44,564 nt of DNA from Streptomyces viridochromogenes (GCF_001270495.1 NZ_LGUR01000242.1:1-44564); one strand, 5' to 3'; numbered from the stretch's first letter, positions 35,182 to 42,727 are shown. Made by a program: numbers and translations. Notes: generated by a model not told the origin, from the letters alone.

Positions 35182-35331
35182 GAGTTCGTGTGGAGAACGC
35201 TCATTCGGTCATTTCCGGCTGCGAAGCGAGAAAACAGGCCACATGCCGTTCGGGCCGTGTGCGGGAACACCGCTTGACGGCAGCATGGTCAGGCATTTGA
35301 GGGGCGCGCTGCGCCGCGGAGACCGTCGGGG

Positions 35332-36045
35332 GTGCTGGTGAATCGCGCGTGGCCGCCGTCCACCTTTCTCGGCCTGTTGCGGAATACGACACGTGCCGAA
35401 CTCCTGGAACAGGGCACCCCGATCGCCTATCCGCCGCATCGGGCACTACTGCAACAGGGCGAGGAAAGCCGGCACGTCCTGTTGGTCACGAGCGGTGTCG
35501 TGAAGGTGGTCGCCAGCACGGAGAGCGGCTACGACATGCTGCTCGCCGTCCGTATAGCGGGTGAGCTGGTCGGCGAGATGGCGGCCTTCGAGGAGCGCCC
35601 CAGGTCCGGCACCGTCGTCGCGTGCAGTGACGTGACCGCCCGGATCATCCAGGTGAGGGCGCTGGAGACCTTCCTCACTCGCCACCCGGACGCCATGCGG
35701 GCCATACTCCACATGCTGTGCGCCCGGCTGCGCTGGGCCAACCGGCGCCGGATCGACTTCCAGGCGTACGACTCGCTGACCCGGCTGGCCCGGGTCCTGG
35801 CCGAGCTGAGCCAGGCCTACGCCCAGCCCGTGCCGGACGGCGACGGCAAGCGGTGCGACCTCGGTGTGACGCTCACGCAGAGAGAACTCGCGTCGCTGGC
35901 GGGCCTGGCGCTCAACACGGCCGAAAAGAACCTGGCCGCACTGGCAGCCATGGGGCTGGTGGAACGCAGTTACCGAAACATAACCATCTGTGACGTTCCG
36001 AAACTGCTGGAATTCGCCAAAGTCGTTGCCGACAACCCGTATTGA
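35332..36045 (+). CDS. Crp/Fnr-family regulator with an intact cyclic-nucleotide pocket
   Basis: 237 residues from GTG at 35332 (GTG at 35338 also possible); the ribosome site is weak. The N-terminal half is a cNMP-binding barrel: HRALLQQGEESRHVLLVTSG, then the phosphate-binding cassette GELVGEMAAFEERPRSGTVV with G81, E82, R91 and S92, matching G71, E72, R82 and S83 of E. coli CRP apart from one residue in spacing. The C-terminal winged helix has LTQRELASLAGLALNTAEKNLAALAAMGLVER. No cysteines are arranged for an Fe-S cluster. It precedes a nucleotide-cyclase-like gene by 93 bases, so it may sense that enzyme's product and control the operon; this is inference. Confidence 0.88.
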   Translation: MLVNRAWPPSTFLGLLRNTTRAELLEQGTPIAYPPHRALLQQGEESRHVLLVTSGVVKVVASTESGYDMLLAVRIAGELVGEMAAFEERPRSGTVVACSDVTARIIQVRALETFLTRHPDAMRAILHMLCARLRWANRRRIDFQAYDSLTRLARVLAELSQAYAQPVPDGDGKRCDLGVTLTQRELASLAGLALNTAEKNLAALAAMGLVERSYRNITICDVPKLLEFAKVVADNPY

Positions 36046-36138
36046 TACGGAATCACTTCACCCGCTCTCTCCTAGCCTCTCGGGCACGCACTACATGGGC
36101 AATGTCCGCCCATGGCCTGCCCAGAGAGGAATGATCGG

Positions 36139-36951
36139 GTGGATGAGTGGCCCGGGTTCTACCCCTGCACCTGTATAGCCGTGGACGCACAGTCCTACGG
36201 CAGCAAGAACGACCGTAGGCAGTCCGAAACCCAGCACGACCTGCCGAGGCTCCTCGACCGGGCCGCCAGGGGCGCCGGCCTGGACCGCGCGCAGTGGCAC
36301 ATCCAGCGCAAGGGCGACGAGCAGCTCGCGGTGCGCCCCCTGGACGGCACCGAGCCACGTCTGGTCGACGACTACGTCCGCCATCTCGTCGCCGAGCTGC
36401 GCGAATACAACGCCCAGCGCGTTCCCGACGCCCGGATGCGGCTGCGGGCCGTCATCCACCAGGGACTGGTGGCGCTGGCCGACAACGGCTTCGCCGGCAC
36501 GGCCGTGGTGGCCACGGCGCGCCTGCTGAACGCGCCCCCGCTCTACGACGCCCTGGCCGCGCACCCCCACGCAGACCTGGCGCTGTTGCTGTCCGACGAC
36601 GTGTTCCGGTCCATGGTGGTGGGCGGCCACACGACCCTGACCACCGAGGACTTCACCCACGTCACCGTCCGGGTGAAGGAGTACGAGGCCACGGCCTGGC
36701 TGCGCGTGCCCGCGCTCGGCGCACCGGCCGCCGCCTCACATGAGCCCGGGACCGCGGAGCCGGGGAAGCCCGCGGTCCCGGCGTCGGGGGAGCCCGCGGC
36801 GGACCGGTCCGCACCGGCCGCCGCGGGCGGAGCCGACGGCGGGGCGCGGATCAGCAACGCCTACCAGGCCGACCAGGTCAACGTCACCAACATGGCCGGA
36901 CCCGTGGATGCCCGGGGAGCCGTCTTCGGCTTCGGGAGCGCAGGTGGCTGA
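36139..36951 (+). CDS. Class III nucleotide-cyclase-like protein (candidate Pycsar-type cyclase)
   Basis: 270 residues from GTG at 36139, chosen because AGAGAGGA lies eight bases upstream. Residues about 8-200 read as a divergent class III cyclase domain: IAVDAQSYG with a metal-type Asp at D16, the hairpin QRKGDEQLAV with the second Asp at D60, LRAVIHQGLVALADNGFAG, then GTAVVATARLLNAP where the usual V-N-x-x-A-x-R becomes V-V-A-T-A-R (Arg kept, Asn lost), LLLSDDVFRSMV and VRVKEYEATAWLRVP. A Pro/Ala-rich linker leads to a C-terminal peptide VDARGAVFGFG that is also present in the next protein. No membrane segment. Product, substrate (pyrimidine or purine NTP) and even activity are unproven. 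It overlaps the next gene by 8 bases. Confidence 0.65.
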   Translation: MDEWPGFYPCTCIAVDAQSYGSKNDRRQSETQHDLPRLLDRAARGAGLDRAQWHIQRKGDEQLAVRPLDGTEPRLVDDYVRHLVAELREYNAQRVPDARMRLRAVIHQGLVALADNGFAGTAVVATARLLNAPPLYDALAAHPHADLALLLSDDVFRSMVVGGHTTLTTEDFTHVTVRVKEYEATAWLRVPALGAPAAASHEPGTAEPGKPAVPASGEPAADRSAPAAAGGADGGARISNAYQADQVNVTNMAGPVDARGAVFGFGSAGG

Positions 36952-39313
36952 CGCGTCGGACCCGGCCGACGGCGGACCGGTCATATCGCCCGTATCACCC
37001 GTGCCGCCCGTGTCGCCTCCCGGCGAAGACGTCACGCCGCCGCCCACGCCGGACGCCGCCGGCGCCGCGGCAGCGGCCGGGGAGGACGCCCTCGGCCCGG
37101 ATCCCGGACCGGAGGGGAAGGCGGAGTCGGCGGAGGCGGCGGAGGCGGCTTCCGAACGGCGGAAGGAACAGGACGAACGTGAGGAGGACGACCGGGGCTA
37201 CGACGATCTGCGCCGCGTCCACCAGCTCGTCAACAACAACTTCTACGGGGGCGTCGACGCCTCCGGAGCGGCGTTCGGCTTCGGCGCCGCCTCCTCTCCC
37301 GGGCTCGCCCCCGGCACCATCGAGCCTGAAGAGACGGACCGCGCCCTGCGGTTCTACGTCCCGCCGCAGCTCTGCTTCGACGAGGCGCTCGGCAAGCTGC
37401 ACGACCACGCGCTCGTGGTGCTGACCGGCCAGGACAACTGCGGCCGGGGCGCCGGCTCCCTCGCCCTGCTCAGGAAGATCCTGGGCGAGGGAGCCAGGCT
37501 GCGCAGCCTGTCGCCCGCCAACGCCCTCGCCGAGCTGGCCGCTTCACGGGACCTCAAGCCGGGGCAGGGGTACGTCATCCTCGACTACGTCGGCGAGCTG
37601 CAGGCCGAGGCCGTGCAGGCGTACGAGATCGGGCGGCTGAGCGAGGAACTTCGCCGCAAGGGGTCGTACCTGGTCATCACGGCCGACGACACGGCCCGCC
37701 GCCGGCTGGCGCTGCGGGACCACTGCGTGCCGTGGCGGGCCCCGGACCCCGTGGAACTGTTCGATCACTGCCGGGAGAAGCTGCCGTACGGCGACCTCGA
37801 ACCGGACACCGAGAAGGAGCTGCTGGAGCGGGTCGGCGAACAGCGGCGGCCGGCGGACGTCGTCGCCGCGGCCGTAGCGCTGTCCCAGAAGGGCCCTCAG
37901 ACGGCGCTGGAGACCCTGCGCGACCGGCACCGGGAGCTGGTCCAGGCGTGGTTCCGCAAGCGGCCGGGCGCGGACGACCTGCTCGCGCTCGCGGCACTGG
38001 CCTTCCTGGAGGGCATCCCTGAGCGGACGTTCGAGAAGGAGTGCGCCGCTCTCGCCGCTCATGTGCGCAACTGGGAGCAGAGCGGCGAGACGCCGGTCGC
38101 CGAGCCGGACGGCCCGGCCGGGGCGCCGCTGAGCGGTGCCGTGACCGGACAGTCCCGGGCCCGGTGGCGCGAGCGGGCGGTGGGGCTCGTGACCACGGAG
38201 TTCCGGCTCGGTCCGAGCCGCGACGCCGGCCGCAGTGAGCGGTGCCTGGTCTTCACCTCGCCGCGCATCCGCGAACTCGTCATCGCGGAGCTGCACGACC
38301 TCTACGGCTACGAGCTCTGGTATCCGCTGCGCCGGTGGCTGGGCGAACTCGCCCTGCTGGGCGACCTGGACACCCGGGCGGAGGTGGCCCGGGGCGTGGC
38401 GCTCCTCGCCCGGTACGCGCTGGTCGAGGTCGACGAGAACCTGCTCCAGGTGTGGTCCGAGGGCATCACCAGCCAGCGGGTGACCGCCGCGCTGACGCTC
38501 CAGTTCATGTGCGACGTGGAGCACCTCGCCCCGCAGGCCCGGAACATCGTCCTCAGCTGGGTGGACAACCGCGGTGCCGGACGCGCGGTGACGGCGGCCA
38601 TGGCGCTGACGGGGCGCCTCGGTTCGCTCTACCGCCTGGAGGCGCTCAACTGGCTGTGGTTCCTGGCGAACCGGGGCGAGCGGGTCGCGTTCTCGGCCCG
38701 CCGCTCCCTGGTCCTGCTGCTCCAGACCGCGGAACAGAACCCCGAACGTGCCCTGTTGATCCTCCGGTACGTACGGACCGTGATCGCGAAGGCGGGACCG
38801 GGCTCCCGGGAGCGGTCCATCGCCCTGCGGACCGCCGTCCAGCTCCTGGAAGCCAACCGGCTGGAGGCTCCCTGCGAGCCCTTCACCGCGGCACTGCTGC
38901 GCACGGTCCCGGACAGTGCCCGCCACCTCGGGGCGCTGTGGGCGAACGTCCTGCACAGCAGCAGCCGGAGCCGTGCGGTCAGCGCGCTGTGCCGGACGCT
39001 GGTGCAGCTGCGCGACGACCCGTCCGTCACCGGCGCCGTACAGGAACTCGGCGAAGCCATGCGCAACGCCATGAGCCCCAGGCAGTGGACCGCGTTGCGC
39101 CACCACCTGTCCATCGCGCTGAAGCACCCCGACTACGCCATCCCCGGCGCCGGCCGGCTGGCACAGGTGCTCCTCGGATCACTGCGCGGCCGGACGCCGA
39201 CGGACGCGAGGCGCTCCACAGCGTCCCTCACCTCCCCCCGACCCCCCGGCTCCCACCGGTCCAGCCGGTCCACCCCTCCCTTCCCTTCCGCTCAAGGAGG
39301 CAGAAGCAAGTGA
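36944..39313 (+). CDS. Large protein with degenerate P-loop and helical repeats
   Basis: 789 residues from GTG at 36944, 8 bases inside the cyclase-like gene. Residues 1-80 are acidic, Pro/Ala-rich and disordered. VNNNFYGGVDASGAAFGFG near residues 95-115 repeats the C-terminal peptide of the cyclase-like protein. Then HDHALVVLTGQDNCGRGAGS looks like a Walker A loop with the catalytic Lys replaced by Arg and Ser/Thr by Gly, and GYVILDYVGEL like a Walker B strand. The rest (about 300-760) is helical with Leu/Ala-rich units, like STAND-type scaffolding. The C-terminal tail is Ser/Pro-rich. ATP hydrolysis seems unlikely; binding is possible. It probably bridges the cyclase-like protein and the membrane components, which is inference. 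Confidence 0.7.
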   Translation: MADASDPADGGPVISPVSPVPPVSPPGEDVTPPPTPDAAGAAAAAGEDALGPDPGPEGKAESAEAAEAASERRKEQDEREEDDRGYDDLRRVHQLVNNNFYGGVDASGAAFGFGAASSPGLAPGTIEPEETDRALRFYVPPQLCFDEALGKLHDHALVVLTGQDNCGRGAGSLALLRKILGEGARLRSLSPANALAELAASRDLKPGQGYVILDYVGELQAEAVQAYEIGRLSEELRRKGSYLVITADDTARRRLALRDHCVPWRAPDPVELFDHCREKLPYGDLEPDTEKELLERVGEQRRPADVVAAAVALSQKGPQTALETLRDRHRELVQAWFRKRPGADDLLALAALAFLEGIPERTFEKECAALAAHVRNWEQSGETPVAEPDGPAGAPLSGAVTGQSRARWRERAVGLVTTEFRLGPSRDAGRSERCLVFTSPRIRELVIAELHDLYGYELWYPLRRWLGELALLGDLDTRAEVARGVALLARYALVEVDENLLQVWSEGITSQRVTAALTLQFMCDVEHLAPQARNIVLSWVDNRGAGRAVTAAMALTGRLGSLYRLEALNWLWFLANRGERVAFSARRSLVLLLQTAEQNPERALLILRYVRTVIAKAGPGSRERSIALRTAVQLLEANRLEAPCEPFTAALLRTVPDSARHLGALWANVLHSSSRSRAVSALCRTLVQLRDDPSVTGAVQELGEAMRNAMSPRQWTALRHHLSIALKHPDYAIPGAGRLAQVLLGSLRGRTPTDARRSTASLTSPRPPGSHRSSRSTPPFPSAQGGRSK

Positions 39314-40383
39314 ACTACCCGGTCATAGCCGAGCACATCCTGGCCACGGTCCAGGGCACCTGGTGGTCTCGGCGTCGCCGCCGAGAGGACGTACCGCAGC
39401 TGCCGCCCGGCGCGGTCTACGTCTTCAGGGTCGGCGGGAACTACCGCACCTTCCCCGAGGGCATGGTGTTCGACCCGTCCCACCCCGACGTGCTCGACGC
39501 CTCCTCGGTCAGCCTGGTCGACACCCGGGCACGCCTGGTCGACGTGGAGCGCCCGCTGCCCTCGGTGAGCGAGGCGGACAACTTCACCATGCGGGCGTCC
39601 TTCACCTGCCAGGTGACCGACCCGACCGTCATCGCCCGGCAGGGCATCATCGACGTCACCGTCCCCCTGCGCGCCTACCTGATGGGCGACAGCGACCTGC
39701 CCAGGGTGAGCGCCGGACACCGCGTGGAGGAGATCAACGCGGTGCGCACCGAGGCCGGTCACCGGATGACCGCCTACAGCGCGATCGTGCCGCCGCGCGT
39801 CGCGGGCATGAGCGTCGAGTTCGTGAACGCCGAGGTGCACGCGTCGGACGACCTGCGGGACTGGGAGCAGCGGCTGCGCGACGAGCGGCGCTCCTGGGAA
39901 CTCCAGCGGGGACAGCGCGACTTCGAGACCCAGGACGCCATGCGGATCGCGGAACTGCTCTCCCAGGGATCCGACCACGTGGACGCCTTCGGCATCGCCC
40001 GCAAGGAGATCGACGTCACCGAGGCGGCGGCCCGCATCCACCGGATCACCGAGGAGGACTCGGCCCGCCGCCACAAGGCCGAGACGACGGCCCGGGCCCA
40101 CGCGCAGTCGCTGGAGACCTCGGAGGCGCAGATGCGCCGCGAGATGCTGCTGACGCTGCTGCGGCAGATGGGCGGCAGCGAGTACGTCGACTACCACCAG
40201 GTCCTGGAACAGGTCCTGCGCGAGACGGGCGGCCAGGCCGCCCCCGGCATCGGAGCCGCCGCGGACACCGCCCGCATGGTGGAGTCGGGGCAGGCCCGCC
40301 CCGGTCGCCCGGCTGTGGTCCGGGACGGCTCACGCGACCCGCAGGGCGGTTTCGTCAAGGACGAGGACGATCTCGTTGACTGA
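39310..40383 (+). CDS. SPFH/band-7-like (stomatin/flotillin-type) protein
   Basis: 357 residues from GTG at 39310, overlapping the previous stop (GTGA), with AAGGAGG at 39296-39302. Residues about 30-190 resemble an SPFH domain: LPPGAVYVFRVGGNYRTFPEG, SLVDTRARLVDVERPLPSVSEAD and FTMRASFTCQVTDPTVIARQGI. A long charged helical region follows, expected to be a coiled coil (about 180-310: RDERRSWELQRGQRDFETQDAM, and SARRHKAETTARAHAQSLET). No clear transmembrane helix is seen; SPFH proteins often bind membranes peripherally or through neighbours. SPFH proteins form oligomeric rings or rafts. It overlaps the next gene by 8 bases, probably as a scaffold for the DUF4407 protein. Confidence 0.62.
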   Translation: MNYPVIAEHILATVQGTWWSRRRRREDVPQLPPGAVYVFRVGGNYRTFPEGMVFDPSHPDVLDASSVSLVDTRARLVDVERPLPSVSEADNFTMRASFTCQVTDPTVIARQGIIDVTVPLRAYLMGDSDLPRVSAGHRVEEINAVRTEAGHRMTAYSAIVPPRVAGMSVEFVNAEVHASDDLRDWEQRLRDERRSWELQRGQRDFETQDAMRIAELLSQGSDHVDAFGIARKEIDVTEAAARIHRITEEDSARRHKAETTARAHAQSLETSEAQMRREMLLTLLRQMGGSEYVDYHQVLEQVLRETGGQAAPGIGAAADTARMVESGQARPGRPAVVRDGSRDPQGGFVKDEDDLVD

Positions 40384-41806
40384 GTTCCTGACGAACCACG
40401 CGACGGCCTCGGCCTCCGGCACGGCGGCCGACCAGGAAACCGGCGAGACGGCGCCCTCGCGAACACCGAACCTCCGGACCACGGCAGGAACCGCCGGCGA
40501 CGGGTCCTCCGCCCGAACCCCCCGCCGCCGGCGGGTCGACTCCGACCCCGCGCGGCGGCTACGCACCCTGACCGGTGTCGACGAGGAGTTGCTGGCCAAG
40601 GTCAGGTACGAGCGGAGCAAGTACACGGCCCTCGGCGGGGTGGTGCTCGGTACCTCCGTCATCGCGGCGTTCTCCATGTGGAACTTCGCGACCGAGGCGC
40701 TCGGCAGGGTCTCCCTGATGGCCATGGTCCCGACGGTCATCTGGATGCTGTTCGTGCTCAACCTCGACCGCTGGCTGGTCACACCGCAGCCGAACGCGCG
40801 GCGACGGGTGGGGCCGCTCCTCACGCGTCTGCTGATCGCCCTGCTGCTGGGCACGGTGATCGCCGAGCCGCTGGTGCTGCGCATCTTCCAGACGGCCATC
40901 GAGGAACGCGTCGCCGACGAACGCACGGACGCCGTCGACCAGTTGCGCACGAACCTGGTCCGCTGCAACCCCGTACCGTCCACGACGCGGACCGTCACCC
41001 CGGAGGGCTGCGACAGGACGTACGTCCTCTCCTTCCGCGCGACGCCCGGCGAACGGGTCGAGGAACTGGCCGCCCTGCGCTCGGACGCCGCCGCCCTTCA
41101 GACGCGGGTGGACCGGGACAGCGCCAGGCTGGAGGACATCGACTCCGAGGTACGGGACGAGTGCCGCCGGCTGGTCCGCATCGCCGCCACCGGCCTGTAC
41201 CAGCGGACGTCAGAGTGCCTGCGCCTGCGCGACAAGGCGCGGGACTACCGGACCACCCACCGCACCGGTGAGAACGAGAAGCGACTCGCCGGCATGAACA
41301 CCCGCATCTCGGAGATCGAGGCCGAGCTGACCTCGTCCCGCAGCGAGTTCCTCGAAGCCCGGGCCGACGGCATCGAGCAGCGGCTGGACGCGGAACGCGC
41401 GAAGCAGAAGGAGATCGGCGTCCTGGAGCGGATCCGGGCGCTTGACGAACTCGCGAGCGGGAACCCGGTGCTGTTCGTGGGCATCTGGCTGGTCCGCCTG
41501 CTGTTCATCCTGCTGGACGTGCTCCCCGTGCTGGTGAAGTACCTGAGCGGCGAGACCGCGTACGACCGGATGCTCACCAGCGAGAGCAACAGCGCGGTCA
41601 AGATCCACAGCGAGGAGGTACGGATCGCGGAGCGCCGGGCCCTGGCGAAACTCGAGATCGCCCAGGACGCCATCGAACAGGAGGTCCGACGCCACCGCGC
41701 CGAGTCCGAGGCGGCGTTCCGGGAACACACGGCGGCAATGAACATCCGGGTCCGGCAGGCGGTGAACGCGCTGGAGGACGAGATCCGCCGCTCGTCAACG
41801 GTCTGA
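40376..41806 (+). CDS. DUF4407 membrane protein with long coiled coil
   Basis: 476 residues from TTG at 40376, 8 bases inside the SPFH-like gene. After a disordered, Thr/Ser-rich N-terminus (about 65 residues) come three membrane helices (LGGVVLGTSVIAAFSMW, MAMVPTVIWMLFVLNLD, LLTRLLIALLLGTVIAEPLV). The signatures VRYERSKYTALGG, LDRWLVTPQP and IAEPLVLRIFQTAIEE fit DUF4407. A hydrophilic coiled-coil region of about 180 residues follows (RVEELAALRSDAAAL, RLDAERAKQKEIGV), then a fourth helix (GIWLVRLLFILLDVLPVLVKYL) and a charged helical tail. The function of DUF4407 is unknown. Next to SPFH and PycTM genes it may act as a channel or as the membrane anchor of the complex; that is inference. Confidence 0.85.
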   Translation: MTEFLTNHATASASGTAADQETGETAPSRTPNLRTTAGTAGDGSSARTPRRRRVDSDPARRLRTLTGVDEELLAKVRYERSKYTALGGVVLGTSVIAAFSMWNFATEALGRVSLMAMVPTVIWMLFVLNLDRWLVTPQPNARRRVGPLLTRLLIALLLGTVIAEPLVLRIFQTAIEERVADERTDAVDQLRTNLVRCNPVPSTTRTVTPEGCDRTYVLSFRATPGERVEELAALRSDAAALQTRVDRDSARLEDIDSEVRDECRRLVRIAATGLYQRTSECLRLRDKARDYRTTHRTGENEKRLAGMNTRISEIEAELTSSRSEFLEARADGIEQRLDAERAKQKEIGVLERIRALDELASGNPVLFVGIWLVRLLFILLDVLPVLVKYLSGETAYDRMLTSESNSAVKIHSEEVRIAERRALAKLEIAQDAIEQEVRRHRAESEAAFREHTAAMNIRVRQAVNALEDEIRRSSTV

Positions 41807-41814
41807 CGCACCCG

Positions 41815-41885
41815 CAAGCACCAGGACACAGCACACAGCACACAGCAATACGGCAACACAGCAACACGGCAACACGGCACCACGG
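41815..41885. repeat. Short tandem repeats between the DUF4407 and PycTM genes
   Basis: A run of ACACAGC units passes into CAACACGG/CAGCAACACGGC units within 41815-41885. Copy number of such repeats can vary by slippage. The stretch is inside the 152-base gap before the PycTM gene and thus could change spacing to its promoter or ribosome site. Confidence 0.7.
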
Positions 41886-41958
41886 CCGCCCCGCTCGCCG
41901 GGGCGGCCACGGGCCACCGGCCACCGGCGACCGACGGAAAGGAGGGAGAGACATCACC

Positions 41959-42492
41959 ATGACCACACCCGGAGGCGCCCCCGACACGAACCCCGACAAC
42001 ACGCCCGACCGGGGCGCCGAACTCGCCAGGGTCCTGCTGTCCGAGGCGCGCGAGGAACTCGTGCGCGCCGACGGCAAGGCCGGCCTCCTGCTGGCGTCCC
42101 TGGGAGCGACCTTGACCGCCCTGCTCGGCGCCATCGGCAGCGGCGTCATCACCCCGCGGCACTACCCGGTCGTCCCGCAACTACTCCTCTGGGTGGGCTG
42201 CGCCGCCTGCGTACCGGCACTCGCCCTGCTGGGCCTGGCCGTGACCCCACGGCTGGGCAACCCCCGCCCCTCCCGCACCCACTATTTCGGCGACGCGAGG
42301 CTGGCCCTTTCGCTCCCCCACCTGAGACGAACCGTCCGCCGCACCGACCCCGTCTCCCGTGACCTGAGCCAATTGGCGATCCTCTCCCAGATCACCTGGA
42401 CCAAATACCGCTGCATCCGCCACGCACTGGCCTGGGGCACGGCCTTCTTCACGCTCACACTGCTGGGCATCGTGACGGGAGCGTCGACTTGA
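41959..42492 (+). CDS. PycTM-type (Pycsar effector family) membrane protein
   Basis: 177 residues from ATG at 41959; GGAGG at 41941-41945 lies upstream. The family pattern is clear: LSEAREELVRADGKAG, where R-x-D-x-K-A begins the first helix (LLLASLGATLTALLGAIGSG), a second helix (LLLWVGCAACVPALALLGLAV), then THYFGDARL, LSQLAILSQITWTKYRCIRHAL, and a third helix (WGTAFFTLTLLGIVTG). In Pycsar defence systems, PycTM proteins are the membrane effectors that respond to cCMP or cUMP made by a cyclase and damage the inner membrane to stop phage replication. The gene is on the same strand as the cyclase-like gene but three genes away, with a 152-base gap. An immune role is inferred from the family. 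Confidence 0.86.
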   Translation: MTTPGGAPDTNPDNTPDRGAELARVLLSEAREELVRADGKAGLLLASLGATLTALLGAIGSGVITPRHYPVVPQLLLWVGCAACVPALALLGLAVTPRLGNPRPSRTHYFGDARLALSLPHLRRTVRRTDPVSRDLSQLAILSQITWTKYRCIRHALAWGTAFFTLTLLGIVTGAST

Positions 42493-42569
42493 GGTCCGTG
42501 GGACCACTGCGCGCCGACCTGACCGCCGCCGACCCCTGCGTGCTCCGACCGAGCCCCCCAGAACCACGC

Positions 42570-42602
42570 AGGGGCCTGACCCGCGATGCGGATCAGGCCC
42601 CT
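42570..42602. terminator. Strong bidirectional hairpin between the Pycsar-like block and tRNA-Pro
   Basis: AGGGGCCTGA (42570-42579) and TCAGGCCCCT (42593-42602) pair perfectly; inside, CCGC and GCGG pair around GAT. With one C-A mismatch the stem has 14 base pairs. It lies 78 bases after the PycTM stop and 19 bases beyond the tRNA 3' end, so it can serve both transcripts. Confidence 0.75.
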
Positions 42603-42620
42603 GACCTGGTGTTTCGGCTG

Positions 42621-42694
42621 TCGGGGTGGCGGGATTTGAACCCACGACCTCTTCGTCCCGAACGAAGCGCGCTGCCAAGCTGCGCTACACCCCG
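42621..42694 (-). tRNA. tRNA-Pro (anticodon CGG)
   Basis: Minus-strand cloverleaf of 74 bases. The acceptor arms are CGGGGTG and CACCCCG with discriminator A, the D stem is GCGC/GCGC, and the anticodon stem CTTCG/CGAAG encloses the loop TTCGGGA with anticodon CGG at positions 34-36, reading CCG proline codons. The T arm is GTGGG/CCCGC with TTCAAAT. No CCA is encoded. All stems pair without gaps. It lies 33 bases from the stop of the upstream Pr6Pr gene, on the same strand. Confidence 0.97.
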
Positions 42695-42727
42695 ATGTCG
42701 CTGCTTGTCGCGGCGACGACGTTTACT

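Larger units (their letters stand above)
34541..35331. other. Gene-poor region between the nSTAND1 gene and the Crp/Fnr gene
   Basis: 791 bases without a convincing complete gene. Several short frames on both strands lack ribosome sites and have poor codon bias. The region contains TTTATA at 34567-34572 (a TATAAA on the minus strand, possibly the -10 of the nSTAND1 gene), an inverted repeat at 34855-34888, and a gene-like fragment at 34900-35181 on the minus strand. TTGACG (35274-35279) could be a -35 for the Crp/Fnr operon, but no good -10 follows. Confidence 0.45.

Noticed and set aside
34928..35341. 137-codon plus-strand frame in the gene-poor region
   Set aside because: Basic, Ser/Pro/Arg-rich product, no ribosome site and overlaps the start of the Crp/Fnr gene; the minus-strand fragment has more protein-like composition.
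42621..42694. Attachment-site duplication of tRNA-Pro
   Set aside because: No second copy of the tRNA 3' end was noticed in the window and no integrase is encoded.
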